From: Candidatus Raymondbacteria bacterium RIFOXYA2_FULL_49_16
Lineage (GTDB): Bacteria > Fibrobacterota > OXYB2-FULL-49-7 > XYB2-FULL-49-35
DNA length: 20,496 nucleotides
Reading direction: 5' to 3'
Assembly (NCBI GenBank): GCA_001789205.1
Contig: MFYT01000085.1
Coordinates: forward strand, 30,282 to 50,777
The translations under genes and the position numbers were made by a program. Shown piece after piece: positions 7,513 through 14,926 of the stretch. The stretch's first letter is position 1. Each line of letters starts with the position of its first letter. The notes under the pieces are model-generated. The model did not search any database and was not told the origin of the DNA. It was given only the letters and a program-made list of their open reading frames with translations.

Positions 7513-10500
7513 TTAAGAGCTTTCAACAGGCAGTTCGACCACAGCGGTAGTACCCTTGCCCTTGCCATCGGATTCCAGGCGGATTGCGCCCTTGAGATCT
7601 TCGATGATCCGCTTGCAAATGCTAAGACCCACACCGCTCCCTTCGCTCGAAGGCGATGCCTGGTAAAAACTTTCAAATGCCAGCAGTCTTTCATCGCCTT
7701 CCAGCCCAACACCATTGTCGCCAATTTTCACTACTGCCTTGCCCGCGGCAATTTCCATGCTCACAGTCATCTTCAGCGGCCTGGTACGTTCCCGGTATTT
7801 GACCGCGTTATTGACAACATTAGAAAAAACATGGAAAAGCATCTCCGCGTCAGACTGGACAGTGGTTTCAACAAGGGTAACACTGACCGCTCCGTTGTAT
7901 TTCTTAATAATGCCATCGTAATACATCAGGACCTCGCTGACAACATGGTCGAGCCGCACCGGCGCTATGCGGTATTTCCTGCCACCCGCTTCAAGACGTG
8001 ACAAATCAAGTATATTGCGAATCACCTTTTCCTGACGGCGCACAGCCTCTTCCATTACCTTGACGATATTCTCGCCTTTTTCGCGGTTTTGGCACTGTTC
8101 ACAAGTTTCCTTGAGCAATTCTATCTGCATGGCCTGCTTGGCAACAGGCGTCTTCAGTTCGTGGGCAACGTCCCTGACAAGCCCGTCCTTGATCCGGTCG
8201 ATCTTCTTGAGCTCTTCGTTCTGCCGTTCCAGCATCTCTTTTGCGCGAATCAGGTCCTGTTCCGTTTTTTTACGCGCCGAGATATCGGTGACAACACCCA
8301 AGACCGCCTTGCCCTTGCCATAGGCAATGACCCGGCTTGAGAGAAGCGCGTTTATCCGCTTGCCGCTCTTTGTCACAATCACATATTCACAGGGGGGGAC
8401 ATTGGCTCCTTGCATTTGCATTCCAAACCGTTCACGGGTAATATCTTGGAATTCGGACGCGATCAGATTGAGAAAATCAAACTCGTCAGAATAATATTCC
8501 TCACGGGTATATCCCATTATATCAACGCATTGCTGATTCACATAGGCAAGGAGCCCCATATTGTTGATAAAGATCATATTCGGCGATTGTTCGGCCAGAT
8601 TCCTGAATTGTTCCTCAGAAGCCTTGAGTTCCGCTTCGGCCAAGGTGCGCTGGGTAATATCCCGTATAATGATCTGGATGCCGACAAGAACGCCGGTATC
8701 GTCCAGTATGCTCGTTATATTGTTTTCGGTATATACCAAATGTCCGTCCTTGTGTATAAAAGGGACTTTAATCGGTGTTTCGGGATAGACCTGACTTTGC
8801 CGGAAGATCTCCCACGTCTTAGCATAGGCCGCTTGGTGATCAGGATGGACCAGCCGGTCAGCCAGGTCGTTGTCGGCAAGAAATTCCTCGGCCGCATGGC
8901 CGAAAATGGCTTCGCAGGCAGGGCTTGCGTAAATGACCTCACCGTCCCTGCTCACCAGAAAAATAGCGTCCTTTGACTGTTGGACCAGCCTCCTGAACTT
9001 GGCCTCGCTCTCCCGAAGCACTTCTTCGGTCCGTTTCCTGCGCCCCAGTTCAATCTTCAGCTGCTCGTTCGCCTGATACAGGTCCTCGGTACGTTCGGCA
9101 ACGCGGATCTCAAGTTCCTGGCGCGACCGGATAAGCGCCTCTTCTATCTGTTTGCGCTGGGTAATGTCGTGGAGCATGCCCTCAATGGCCGCGGGCCGTC
9201 CGTCGTCGCTGAAAATAACATGCGCATCGACAGAGAGGGAGAGCAGGGAACCGTTCTTTGCCCTAAACCGGATCTCGTAATCAAAAACTTCTCCCTTTGC
9301 GTAAATTGTCTGGAGAAATTGGCTCCGGTCCTGGGAACGCGCGTAAAATTCGGAAAAATTCCTGCCAATGACCTCGTTGGGCGTGTATCCCGCGTGCGCG
9401 ATAGATGGGCTGATTGCCATCACTCTTCCCTCTGGGTCAACTTTATAATATATATCGCGCAGAGATTCGAAAATTTTCCGGTATTTCTGCTCACTCATCT
9501 GGAGCTCGATTTCATTGGCCTGCCGCTGAAACGCGGCTGAAACCATGGTGGAAAAAATCACCAGGATATCCTCTGAAATAGGGCTGGCGCCTTCTTCTAA
9601 AAAAATGGCAGCAGTGCCAAAAAGCTTGTCATTATGATGAAAAACAACGCCATACCTGTCTCCAGGGCCAATGGCCGCTTCCAACGCATCGCATGTTTCT
9701 TGAGGTACGGCATTGAAAAGCAGTTCCCTGAGGGAGGGGGCCACAATAGCCCGTTCACGGACCAAATGACTATATACAGTATCGGACAATGGCCAGGACA
9801 ATTCGCCAAGAGAGGCCTGGACCACATTCCTTATACGGCCCTCCACCGCAGGAGCCGCTTCTAACCGGCTGATTCGTATGCTTTTTTCCACAGGATCGTA
9901 TTCGTCAACCACCGAAAGTTTTGCCTTAGTTGTCCTGCTGAGCCATGAACAAATAAACCCATGGAGATCGGTCGCCGACGGCAGCGTCGTCAATTCTAGG
10001 GCGAGATCATTGATCGATTTCAGAAGGGCAATGGTATGGTTCTGTTCTTCTTCAACATCCTGCCTGCGCTTTTTCTCCCTGATTTTTTCAAGCGTAATCG
10101 AAAGGTGCATGGTAAAATTTTCAACAAGCGGCATAAATATCGAAACTTCGGGGGGGCAACTGAGCGAAAAAACCCCGACAGTTTCACTATTGATCTTTAT
10201 TGGAGATAAAATAGTCCTCCGATCATGAGAACCGGGAGTAACTTTTTCGATGAATTGCATGACCGGGCCGGGAAGGAATTGGGCCAGTGATTCTTTCACC
10301 GGCATATGGAAGGGACGTCCGGTTTTCACGACCTGATTAAAGGCCGCAGCCTTATCCAGATTAACAAAGGTGCCTTCAAGTGAAATTCCAAGGGTCTTTT
10401 TCATGGAAGCCATTAATCGCGTATGCCGTCCCGTGGTAGCGGCAATTTCAAGCCGGGTTTTTTCCCGGTTGAGCAAAAGGACAGTGGCGTTGAACTGATC

Positions 10501-10662
10501 AATGTCCTTGAATTCCGATGCAATGAGCTTATTGATATCCGCGATATTCTCGACAGCGAAAAGCTGGTGGGTGATGTTCTGTATCACCGAAAGCAAAGCA
10601 ATCGCGTCAGTATATCCTGACGCTTCGCGGGCGTTTTTAGGGTTGTTCTTCTTTTCTTTCAT
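7513..10662 (-). CDS. Soluble multi-sensor histidine kinase (GAF-GAF-PAS-PAS-PAS-HisKA-HATPase)
   Basis: A 1049-residue sensor kinase. Two GAF-like domains (about 25-190 and 215-385) are followed by three PAS domains (about 390-505, 560-670 and 680-805), each ending in the PAC-like DITQR/DISAR motif, with a coiled coil between the first two (ELEIRVAERTEDLYQANEQ). The H-box is DVAHELKTP with the phospho-accepting His near 834, the N-box is SNVVNNAVKY (about 947-956), G1 is DNGVGL (about 982) and G2 is GSGVGL (about 1008). No transmembrane helix is present, so it senses cytoplasmic signals. It ends after the ATPase domain, with no receiver domain and no response regulator in the window, so its partner is elsewhere. 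The ATG at 10662 has a modest AAGAAG site. An upstream in-frame ATG at 10737 would add 25 unlikely residues. Location just upstream of the porin-liv operon suggests, but does not show, that it controls it. Confidence 0.92.
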   Translation of the reverse strand: MKEKKNNPKNAREASGYTDAIALLSVIQNITHQLFAVENIADINKLIASEFKDIDQFNATVLLLNREKTRLEIAATTGRHTRLMASMKKTLGISLEGTFVNLDKAAAFNQVVKTGRPFHMPVKESLAQFLPGPVMQFIEKVTPGSHDRRTILSPIKINSETVGVFSLSCPPEVSIFMPLVENFTMHLSITLEKIREKKRRQDVEEEQNHTIALLKSINDLALELTTLPSATDLHGFICSWLSRTTKAKLSVVDEYDPVEKSIRISRLEAAPAVEGRIRNVVQASLGELSWPLSDTVYSHLVRERAIVAPSLRELLFNAVPQETCDALEAAIGPGDRYGVVFHHNDKLFGTAAIFLEEGASPISEDILVIFSTMVSAAFQRQANEIELQMSEQKYRKIFESLRDIYYKVDPEGRVMAISPSIAHAGYTPNEVIGRNFSEFYARSQDRSQFLQTIYAKGEVFDYEIRFRAKNGSLLSLSVDAHVIFSDDGRPAAIEGMLHDITQRKQIEEALIRSRQELEIRVAERTEDLYQANEQLKIELGRRKRTEEVLRESEAKFRRLVQQSKDAIFLVSRDGEVIYASPACEAIFGHAAEEFLADNDLADRLVHPDHQAAYAKTWEIFRQSQVYPETPIKVPFIHKDGHLVYTENNITSILDDTGVLVGIQIIIRDITQRTLAEAELKASEEQFRNLAEQSPNMIFINNMGLLAYVNQQCVDIMGYTREEYYSDEFDFLNLIASEFQDITRERFGMQMQGANVPPCEYVIVTKSGKRINALLSSRVIAYGKGKAVLGVVTDISARKKTEQDLIRAKEMLERQNEELKKIDRIKDGLVRDVAHELKTPVAKQAMQIELLKETCEQCQNREKGENIVKVMEEAVRRQEKVIRNILDLSRLEAGGRKYRIAPVRLDHVVSEVLMYYDGIIKKYNGAVSVTLVETTVQSDAEMLFHVFSNVVNNAVKYRERTRPLKMTVSMEIAAGKAVVKIGDNGVGLEGDERLLAFESFYQASPSSEGSGVGLSICKRIIEDLKGAIRLESDGKGKGTTAVVELPVESS

Positions 10663-10735
10663 TAGACTTCTTGCTAACACCAGCACTAATATAAAACAAT
10701 GCCTTGTGTAATAAAAATAATTTATTATATATAGC
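10663..10735. promoter_or_regulatory. Divergent promoter region between the histidine kinase and the DUF362 gene
   Basis: A 73-bp, strongly A/T-rich gap. On the minus strand TATATT (10688-10693) can serve as -10 for the kinase, with only a weak -35 upstream. On the plus strand overlapping -10-like hexamers TATTAT (10723-10728) and TATATA (10728-10733) lie 3-8 bases before the DUF362 ATG, and TTGTGT (10704-10709) is a possible -35. No Shine-Dalgarno sequence precedes the DUF362 start and an in-frame TAA sits at 10718-10720. Confidence 0.4.
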
Positions 10736-11815
10736 ATGCTACCAGACCATCCGCCTGTTCCAGTCTATTTCGCGCCAATCGAAGAATGCAGGGACTTTAC
10801 CCGCATTGAACGCAGATTCAAGGACCTTTTGAATTGCGCAGAATTTGAACAATATGTTCCTGACAAAGGCCTGGTAGCGGTAAAGACCCACTTTGGCGAA
10901 AAAAACAGCATTACCCACATCCCCCCCCGCATTTTCAAACCCCTTGCCGCGCGTATTAAACAAGCCGGAGGCCGCCCCTTTCTCACGGAAACAAGCACCC
11001 TGTACAAAGGAAGCCGTTCTGACACGATTGTGCATTGTGAATTGGCCCACAACCATGGTTTTACCTTAGAAAACACCGCCATGCCGGTTATTATGTCCGA
11101 TGGTCTCAATGGCGGCTTTGAAGCGGAGATTGCCATTAATGGCGAATTGTGCAAAAAAGTGGCCATTGCCGGCCTATTACCCGGGATCCATGGGTTGGTC
11201 TGCGCGAGCCACCCCACAGGTCATGTGAAATTTGGCTTTGGCGGGGCAATAAAAAACCTTGGCATGGGCCTTTCGAGCAGAAAAGGCAAAATGACCATGC
11301 ACTCGAGCATTAAACCGTATATTAAGCCTGAAAAATGCGCAAAATGCGGATACTGCATGCAATGGTGTCCTGAAGACGCAATTATAGAGATCAATGGCAT
11401 TATCCGCATACTTGGGGAAAAATGTATTGGATGTGGCGAATGCCTCACCCAATGCAGATTCGATGCTGTGGCATACAATTGGGAAACAGGCAGCGAAGAG
11501 ATCCAAAAGCTCACTGCTGAGCACGCCCTAGGTGTGGTTAAGGGAAAAAAGGTCTTCTTCATTAATTACTTTATAAATTTCACCAAGGATTGCGACTGCT
11601 TTGGCACTGCAAAAACACCGATCATCCGCGACTTCGGCATTCTTGCCTCTCCAGACCCGGTTGCCATTGATACAGCATGCCTCGACCTTATTGAACAAAG
11701 GGAAAAAAGACCCCTTAATACGCTTACCTATCCTGGAATAGACCCAAGAATCCAGGTGCAACACGCTGAAAAGATAGGCCTTGGCTCCCAAACCTATAAA
11801 ATCATAACCTGCTGA
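10736..11815 (+). CDS. DUF362 domain protein with two [4Fe-4S] ferredoxin clusters
   Basis: A 359-residue cytoplasmic iron-sulfur protein. An N-terminal DUF362 half (VAVKTHFGEKNSITHIPP, about 47-64) is followed by a bacterial ferredoxin insert: cluster one C201, C204, C207, C211-P, cluster two C230, C233, C236, C240. The C-terminal DUF362 part contains DCDC (285-288) and the conserved SPDPVAIDTACLDLI. This architecture is widespread in anaerobes; the biochemical role of the family is not established, though electron transfer to an unknown reaction is likely. The ATG at 10736 is the first possible start after an in-frame stop at 10718 and lacks a ribosome binding site, so the message could be leaderless. 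A run of eight C (10921-10928) spans codons 62-65. It stands alone, divergent from the kinase, and nothing downstream is closely linked. Confidence 0.9.
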   Translation: MLPDHPPVPVYFAPIEECRDFTRIERRFKDLLNCAEFEQYVPDKGLVAVKTHFGEKNSITHIPPRIFKPLAARIKQAGGRPFLTETSTLYKGSRSDTIVHCELAHNHGFTLENTAMPVIMSDGLNGGFEAEIAINGELCKKVAIAGLLPGIHGLVCASHPTGHVKFGFGGAIKNLGMGLSSRKGKMTMHSSIKPYIKPEKCAKCGYCMQWCPEDAIIEINGIIRILGEKCIGCGECLTQCRFDAVAYNWETGSEEIQKLTAEHALGVVKGKKVFFINYFINFTKDCDCFGTAKTPIIRDFGILASPDPVAIDTACLDLIEQREKRPLNTLTYPGIDPRIQVQHAEKIGLGSQTYKIITC

Positions 11816-11843
11816 TTTCTTTTAAGTTAAAAAAATCTGCCTG

Positions 11844-11909
11844 CTTACGCAAATTCTTCTAAATTTTATAAAATAAAATACCGATAGATGAATGTGATGA
11901 ACAAGGAGG
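11844..11909 (+). promoter_or_regulatory. Possible promoter and strong ribosome binding site for the 62-residue protein
   Basis: A perfect AAGGAGG (11903-11909) lies six bases before the ATG at 11916 and decides that start. Upstream, TATAAA (11867-11872) could be a -10, but the matching -35 position (11844-11849) is poor. The rest of the 100-bp gap after the DUF362 gene is A/T-rich; I see no convincing terminator for the DUF362 gene in it. Confidence 0.4.
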
Positions 11910-11915
11910 TTCAGC

Positions 11916-12104
11916 ATGAATCCTTTTAATACAAAGAACCTGACAAAGCTCAAAGATATCCTCTCAAATGATTATATTCCTTTCCTTGGCGGACGGCCAA
12001 TCAGGACCCAACCCATCACACATGCGGAAATAGCGGATTTAAAAATTGACCTCTGGAACGCCAAAACCGTCGAAGATTTTTTAGAAACCCTGAAAAAGCC
12101 CTGA
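11916..12104 (+). CDS. Small protein of unknown function (62 residues)
   Basis: Not recognised. The strong AAGGAGG at good spacing and a compositionally normal product argue that it is real. The sequence begins MNPFNTKNLTKLKDIL and ends in VEDFLETLKKP. It has no signal peptide, membrane helix, cysteine or known metal motif, so it should be a small soluble cytoplasmic protein. Two likely amphipathic helices (about residues 8-18 and 38-60) flank a Gly/Pro-containing middle (FLGGRPIRTQPITHAEI). The second helix, beginning with THAEIADLKIDLW, looks like a capped helix that could pack against a partner or dimerise. It stands alone between the DUF362 gene and the purC region. A small regulator or a toxin-antitoxin component would fit the size, but no partner gene is adjacent. 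Confidence 0.65.
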   Translation: MNPFNTKNLTKLKDILSNDYIPFLGGRPIRTQPITHAEIADLKIDLWNAKTVEDFLETLKKP

Positions 12105-12118
12105 TTCCCGCCCTTAGA

Positions 12119-12208
12119 GCATCATTCTGCGATTGATCCTTGCGCCCCTCTTGTACGGGCGTCATTCTGCAATTGAGGCATTTGTGAATGAATGACGCCC
12201 CCTCAATT
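12119..12208. repeat. Interlocked direct and inverted repeats (possible RNA structure)
   Basis: Two direct copies of a motif of form gcRTCATTCTGCRATTGA lie at 12119-12136 and 12159-12176 (16 of 18 identical). The second copy is also one arm of a perfect 11-bp inverted repeat, GGGCGTCATTC (12157-12167) with GAATGACGCCC (12190-12200). A further perfect 8-bp pair, AATTGAGG (12171-12178) with CCTCAATT (12201-12208), is offset so the arms come in the order A-B-A'-B'. GGGCG at 12157 can alternatively pair with CGCCC at 12143-12147. No T-tract follows, so it is not a standard terminator. A run of eight C follows at 12211-12218. Function unknown. Confidence 0.7.
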
Positions 12209-12232
12209 TGCCCCCCCCAACTCACAGAACTA

Positions 12233-12304
12233 TTGACACGCCTTGGTATTATTTTTTATTTAATTGCTTTTCCCTTTGGAAAAAAGCAGATAATATATTA
12301 TAGT
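12233..12304 (+). promoter_or_regulatory. purC: Promoter region of the purC-purH-topA gene run
   Basis: Two candidates are visible. The first has a perfect TTGACA (12233-12238) with TATTTA (12257-12262) at 18 bp. The second has TTGGAA (12276-12281) and TATAGT (12299-12304) at exactly 17 bp; its start point would fall near 12311, giving a leader of about 36 bases. The second -10 lies at the edge of a 14-bp tandem repeat. I could not find a purine-riboswitch core or a clear PurR-like palindrome here. Confidence 0.55.
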
Positions 12305-12327
12305 ATTATATTCATAGTATTATATTC
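12300..12327 (+). repeat. Perfect 14-bp tandem repeat before purC
   Basis: ATAGTATTATATTC occurs twice back to back (12300-12313 and 12314-12327) with no mismatch. It begins within the better -10 hexamer and ends 19 bases before the purC start codon, so each copy carries -10-like sequence or lies in the leader. It may be a recent duplication or a paired protein-binding site. Confidence 0.85.
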
Positions 12328-12346
12328 AAATGAAAGGCTGACACCA

Positions 12347-13228
12347 ATGAAAAAGCCAATCTTCCAATCAGATATAAAAGAATATCCGCTCTTTCGCAGA
12401 GGCAAAGTCAGGGATGTCTATGATATGAACGATAAGCTCCTCATCGTGGCCTCAGACCGTATCTCAGCCTTCGATGTTGTTATGCCCCGCGCAATCCCTG
12501 AAAAGGGTATTATTCTCAATCAAATGTCCCTCTTCTGGTTCAATTTCATCAAAGACATTGTCAAGAACCATCTCCTGGTCACAAAATTTGAAGAATTTCC
12601 GGAAAACCTGCGGAAATACAAGGCAATGCTCAAGGACAGGGCGGTTATTGTACGAAAAGCCGAACGCTTTGATATTGAATGCGTGGTACGTGGATATGTA
12701 ACCGGATCCGCATGGGCTGATTATAAAAAAACCGGGAGAATATGCGGTATTGACCTGCCCAAGGGACTTACCGAATCAGAAAAACTGCCTGAACCGATTT
12801 TTACGCCAGCATTCAAGGCGGAGCAGGGCGAGCATGATGAAAACATTGATTTTGACAAAACAGTCAAAATCGTAGGCAAGGAAAATGCGGATAAATTGCG
12901 GACGCTCTCCCTCTCTATTTATGACAAATGTGAGAAATACGCTTCATCACGCGGTATTATCATTGCCGACACCAAGTTCGAATTCGGTCTTATTGACGGC
13001 GAAATCTGCCTTATCGACGAAGTGCTTTCACCCGATTCTTCCCGCTTTTGGCCAAAGGATCAGTATAAAACCGGACAGACCCAGAACAGCTTCGACAAGC
13101 AATACCTGCGCGACTACCTCAATACTCTGGACTGGGACAAAAAGGCCCCAGCGCCCGATCTTCCCGACCATGTGGTCGAAAACACCCTGAAAAAATACCA
13201 GGAAGCATACCGGATCATCTGTAAATAA
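12347..13228 (+). CDS. purC: Phosphoribosylaminoimidazole-succinocarboxamide synthase (SAICAR synthetase)
   Basis: Joins CAIR and aspartate with ATP to give SAICAR in de novo purine synthesis. From the ATG at 12347 the protein has 293 residues, matching the longer SAICAR synthetase form rather than the shorter E. coli one of about 237. Diagnostic stretches are GKVRDVYD (19-26), SDRISAFDVVMP (37-48), ECVVRGYVTGSAW (111-123), IADTKFEFG (206-214) and the catalytic region DEVLSPDSSRFWP (224-236). A longer in-frame reading from 12188 is rejected: it runs through the promoter and repeats and lacks family similarity. A modest AAAGG precedes the ATG. purH follows after 36 bp. Confidence 0.97.
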   Translation: MKKPIFQSDIKEYPLFRRGKVRDVYDMNDKLLIVASDRISAFDVVMPRAIPEKGIILNQMSLFWFNFIKDIVKNHLLVTKFEEFPENLRKYKAMLKDRAVIVRKAERFDIECVVRGYVTGSAWADYKKTGRICGIDLPKGLTESEKLPEPIFTPAFKAEQGEHDENIDFDKTVKIVGKENADKLRTLSLSIYDKCEKYASSRGIIIADTKFEFGLIDGEICLIDEVLSPDSSRFWPKDQYKTGQTQNSFDKQYLRDYLNTLDWDKKAPAPDLPDHVVENTLKKYQEAYRIICK

Positions 13229-13264
13229 CCTATAGAACCAAACGCACCACCAAAGGAACAATCC

Positions 13265-14902
13265 ATGGCAGCCGCAGATGCAAAAAAACCAACCCGCCGC
13301 GTTCTGATCAGCGTTTCGGACAAAACCCATATTGTCGACATGGCAAAGTGCCTTACGGGCCTTGGGTTTGAAGTCGTCTCAACCGGAGGCACTGCAAAGG
13401 AACTGCAGGCACAGGGTGTCCCCGTTACCCCGGTCAGCGTTATTACCGGGTTCCCCGAAATAATGGACGGCAGGGTCAAAACACTGCACCCGAAAATCCA
13501 TGGTGGTCTGCTGGGTGTGCGCGAAAACGCCAAGCACTGCAAAGAAGCAGTGGAAAACAGCATCCAGTGGATCGAAATGGTGATCATCAATCTCTATCCT
13601 TTTCAGAAAACCGTGGCAAAAGAGAATGTGACCATCGAGGAAGCCATTGAAAACATCGACATCGGCGGTCCTTCGATGATCCGTAGCGCGGCCAAAAACT
13701 ACAAATACGTTACCGTGGTGGTCGACCCCGCTGACTACAAGCGGATACTCGAAGAGATCAACATCAAGGGCGAGACCTCCCTTGCTACCAGGGAAAAACT
13801 GGCGGTCAAGGCCTTTGCGCTCACCGCGGCCTATGACGCGGCCATAGACACCTACCTCTGCGCACACCTCACTAAATCCAAAAAGCTGCACCTTCAGTTC
13901 AATGACGGCCAAGTAATGCGGTATGGTGAAAATCCCCATCAGACAGCCACATTTTACAAGGCTAAAAACCCCGAACCCAATCTGGCCAATGCGAAGCAGC
14001 TTCACGGCAAAGAACTTTCGTTCAACAACATTGTCGACGGCGACGCTGCGCTCGAAGCGGTCAAGGAAATCACCAATGCGCCTGCGGCAGTGGTCATTAA
14101 ACATACCAATCCCTGCGGTTTTGCCACTGCCGCCACGCTCGAAGAAGCGCTCGAATGCGCCTGGAACGGCGATCAGGTCTCCTCGTTCGGGAGCGTTATC
14201 GCGGTAAATCAGATCGTGGACATACGAACGGCCAACAGGCTCCAGGGACGGTTTGTTGAAATGCTCATTGCCCCTGACTTCAACCCCGACGCGCTCGAGT
14301 TTCTCCGCCAGAAGTCCAAAGACATACGTTTGCTTAAGGTGGGCGAACTAGATCCCAACGCTGTTCGCAAGGGCATGGTCTACCGCCATGTAACCGGCGG
14401 CATGCTTGAACAGGAGCGCGACAGCACCGTATTCGAGAAATTCGACACCATGACCACAACGCCCTTTCCCGAAGAAAAGCAGCGCTTGGCCCAGTTCACC
14501 TATGCGGCCTGCAAGCATGTTAAGAGCAACGCCATTGTCCTTGGCTACGAATATAAACCGGGATTCTACATGGTATTGGGAATGGGCGCCGGCCAACCCA
14601 ACCGGGTTGATTCAATCCGAAAACTGTGCATGACCAAGGCCGCTGAAAACACAGAAGCGCTCTATCTGAAACAAAAGCCCGCTGTATCCAAAGAGGAGTT
14701 CACCAAGGAAATTTTCAGCGGATGCGTCCTTGCTTCCGACGCTTTTTTCCCTTTTGACGACAACATCCATCAGGCAGCCTCGTTCGGAATAAAGTACATT
14801 GTTCAACCAGGCGGATCAAAACGGGACGACGAAGTTATAGCCACCTGTAACAAATACTCCATTGCAATGATATTCACCGGCATGCGCCATTTCAGGCATT
14901 AA
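13265..14902 (+). CDS. purH: Bifunctional AICAR transformylase / IMP cyclohydrolase
   Basis: Catalyses the last two steps to IMP: formyl transfer from 10-formyl-tetrahydrofolate to AICAR, then ring closure. At 545 residues it is full length. The N-terminal cyclohydrolase domain shows SVSDK (16-20), STGGTAKEL (39-47), KTLHPKIHGG (72-81) and the IDIGGPSMIR stretch (131-140). The transformylase domain has RYGENPHQ (219-226), FNNIVDGDAA (253-262) and the catalytic KHTNPCG (279-285), ending with QPGGSKRDDEVI and FTGMRHFRH. AAAGGAAC precedes the ATG. It lies between purC and topA with gaps of 36 and 24 bp. All key residues are present. Confidence 0.98.
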   Translation: MAAADAKKPTRRVLISVSDKTHIVDMAKCLTGLGFEVVSTGGTAKELQAQGVPVTPVSVITGFPEIMDGRVKTLHPKIHGGLLGVRENAKHCKEAVENSIQWIEMVIINLYPFQKTVAKENVTIEEAIENIDIGGPSMIRSAAKNYKYVTVVVDPADYKRILEEINIKGETSLATREKLAVKAFALTAAYDAAIDTYLCAHLTKSKKLHLQFNDGQVMRYGENPHQTATFYKAKNPEPNLANAKQLHGKELSFNNIVDGDAALEAVKEITNAPAAVVIKHTNPCGFATAATLEEALECAWNGDQVSSFGSVIAVNQIVDIRTANRLQGRFVEMLIAPDFNPDALEFLRQKSKDIRLLKVGELDPNAVRKGMVYRHVTGGMLEQERDSTVFEKFDTMTTTPFPEEKQRLAQFTYAACKHVKSNAIVLGYEYKPGFYMVLGMGAGQPNRVDSIRKLCMTKAAENTEALYLKQKPAVSKEEFTKEIFSGCVLASDAFFPFDDNIHQAASFGIKYIVQPGGSKRDDEVIATCNKYSIAMIFTGMRHFRH

Positions 14903-14926
14903 AATTAACCTACAAGAAGAGAGTGT

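Noticed and set aside
10663-10737. 25-codon N-terminal extension of the histidine kinase with a hydrophobic stretch
   Set aside because: No ribosome site precedes the ATG at 10737, the sequence is the A/T-rich promoter gap, and it would overlap the DUF362 start; it is mentioned as a finding only because of the shared palindrome.
12119-12327. CRISPR array or attC-like site from the repeats before purC
   Set aside because: Only two copies per motif, no regular unique spacers, no cas or integrase genes; the tandem copies are directly adjacent.
12188-12346. 53-codon in-frame N-terminal extension of purC
   Set aside because: It runs through the promoter, poly-C run and tandem repeat, has low-complexity content, and the SAICAR synthetase family begins at the ATG at 12347.
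12105-12346. Purine riboswitch upstream of purC
   Set aside because: I did not find the conserved purine aptamer core or three-way junction; the visible pairs interlock instead and lie upstream of the promoter candidates.
13379-14104. Long minus-strand open frame opposite purH
   Set aside because: The translation is the Val/Phe/Gly-rich shadow of a coding strand; purH is complete and has all family motifs.
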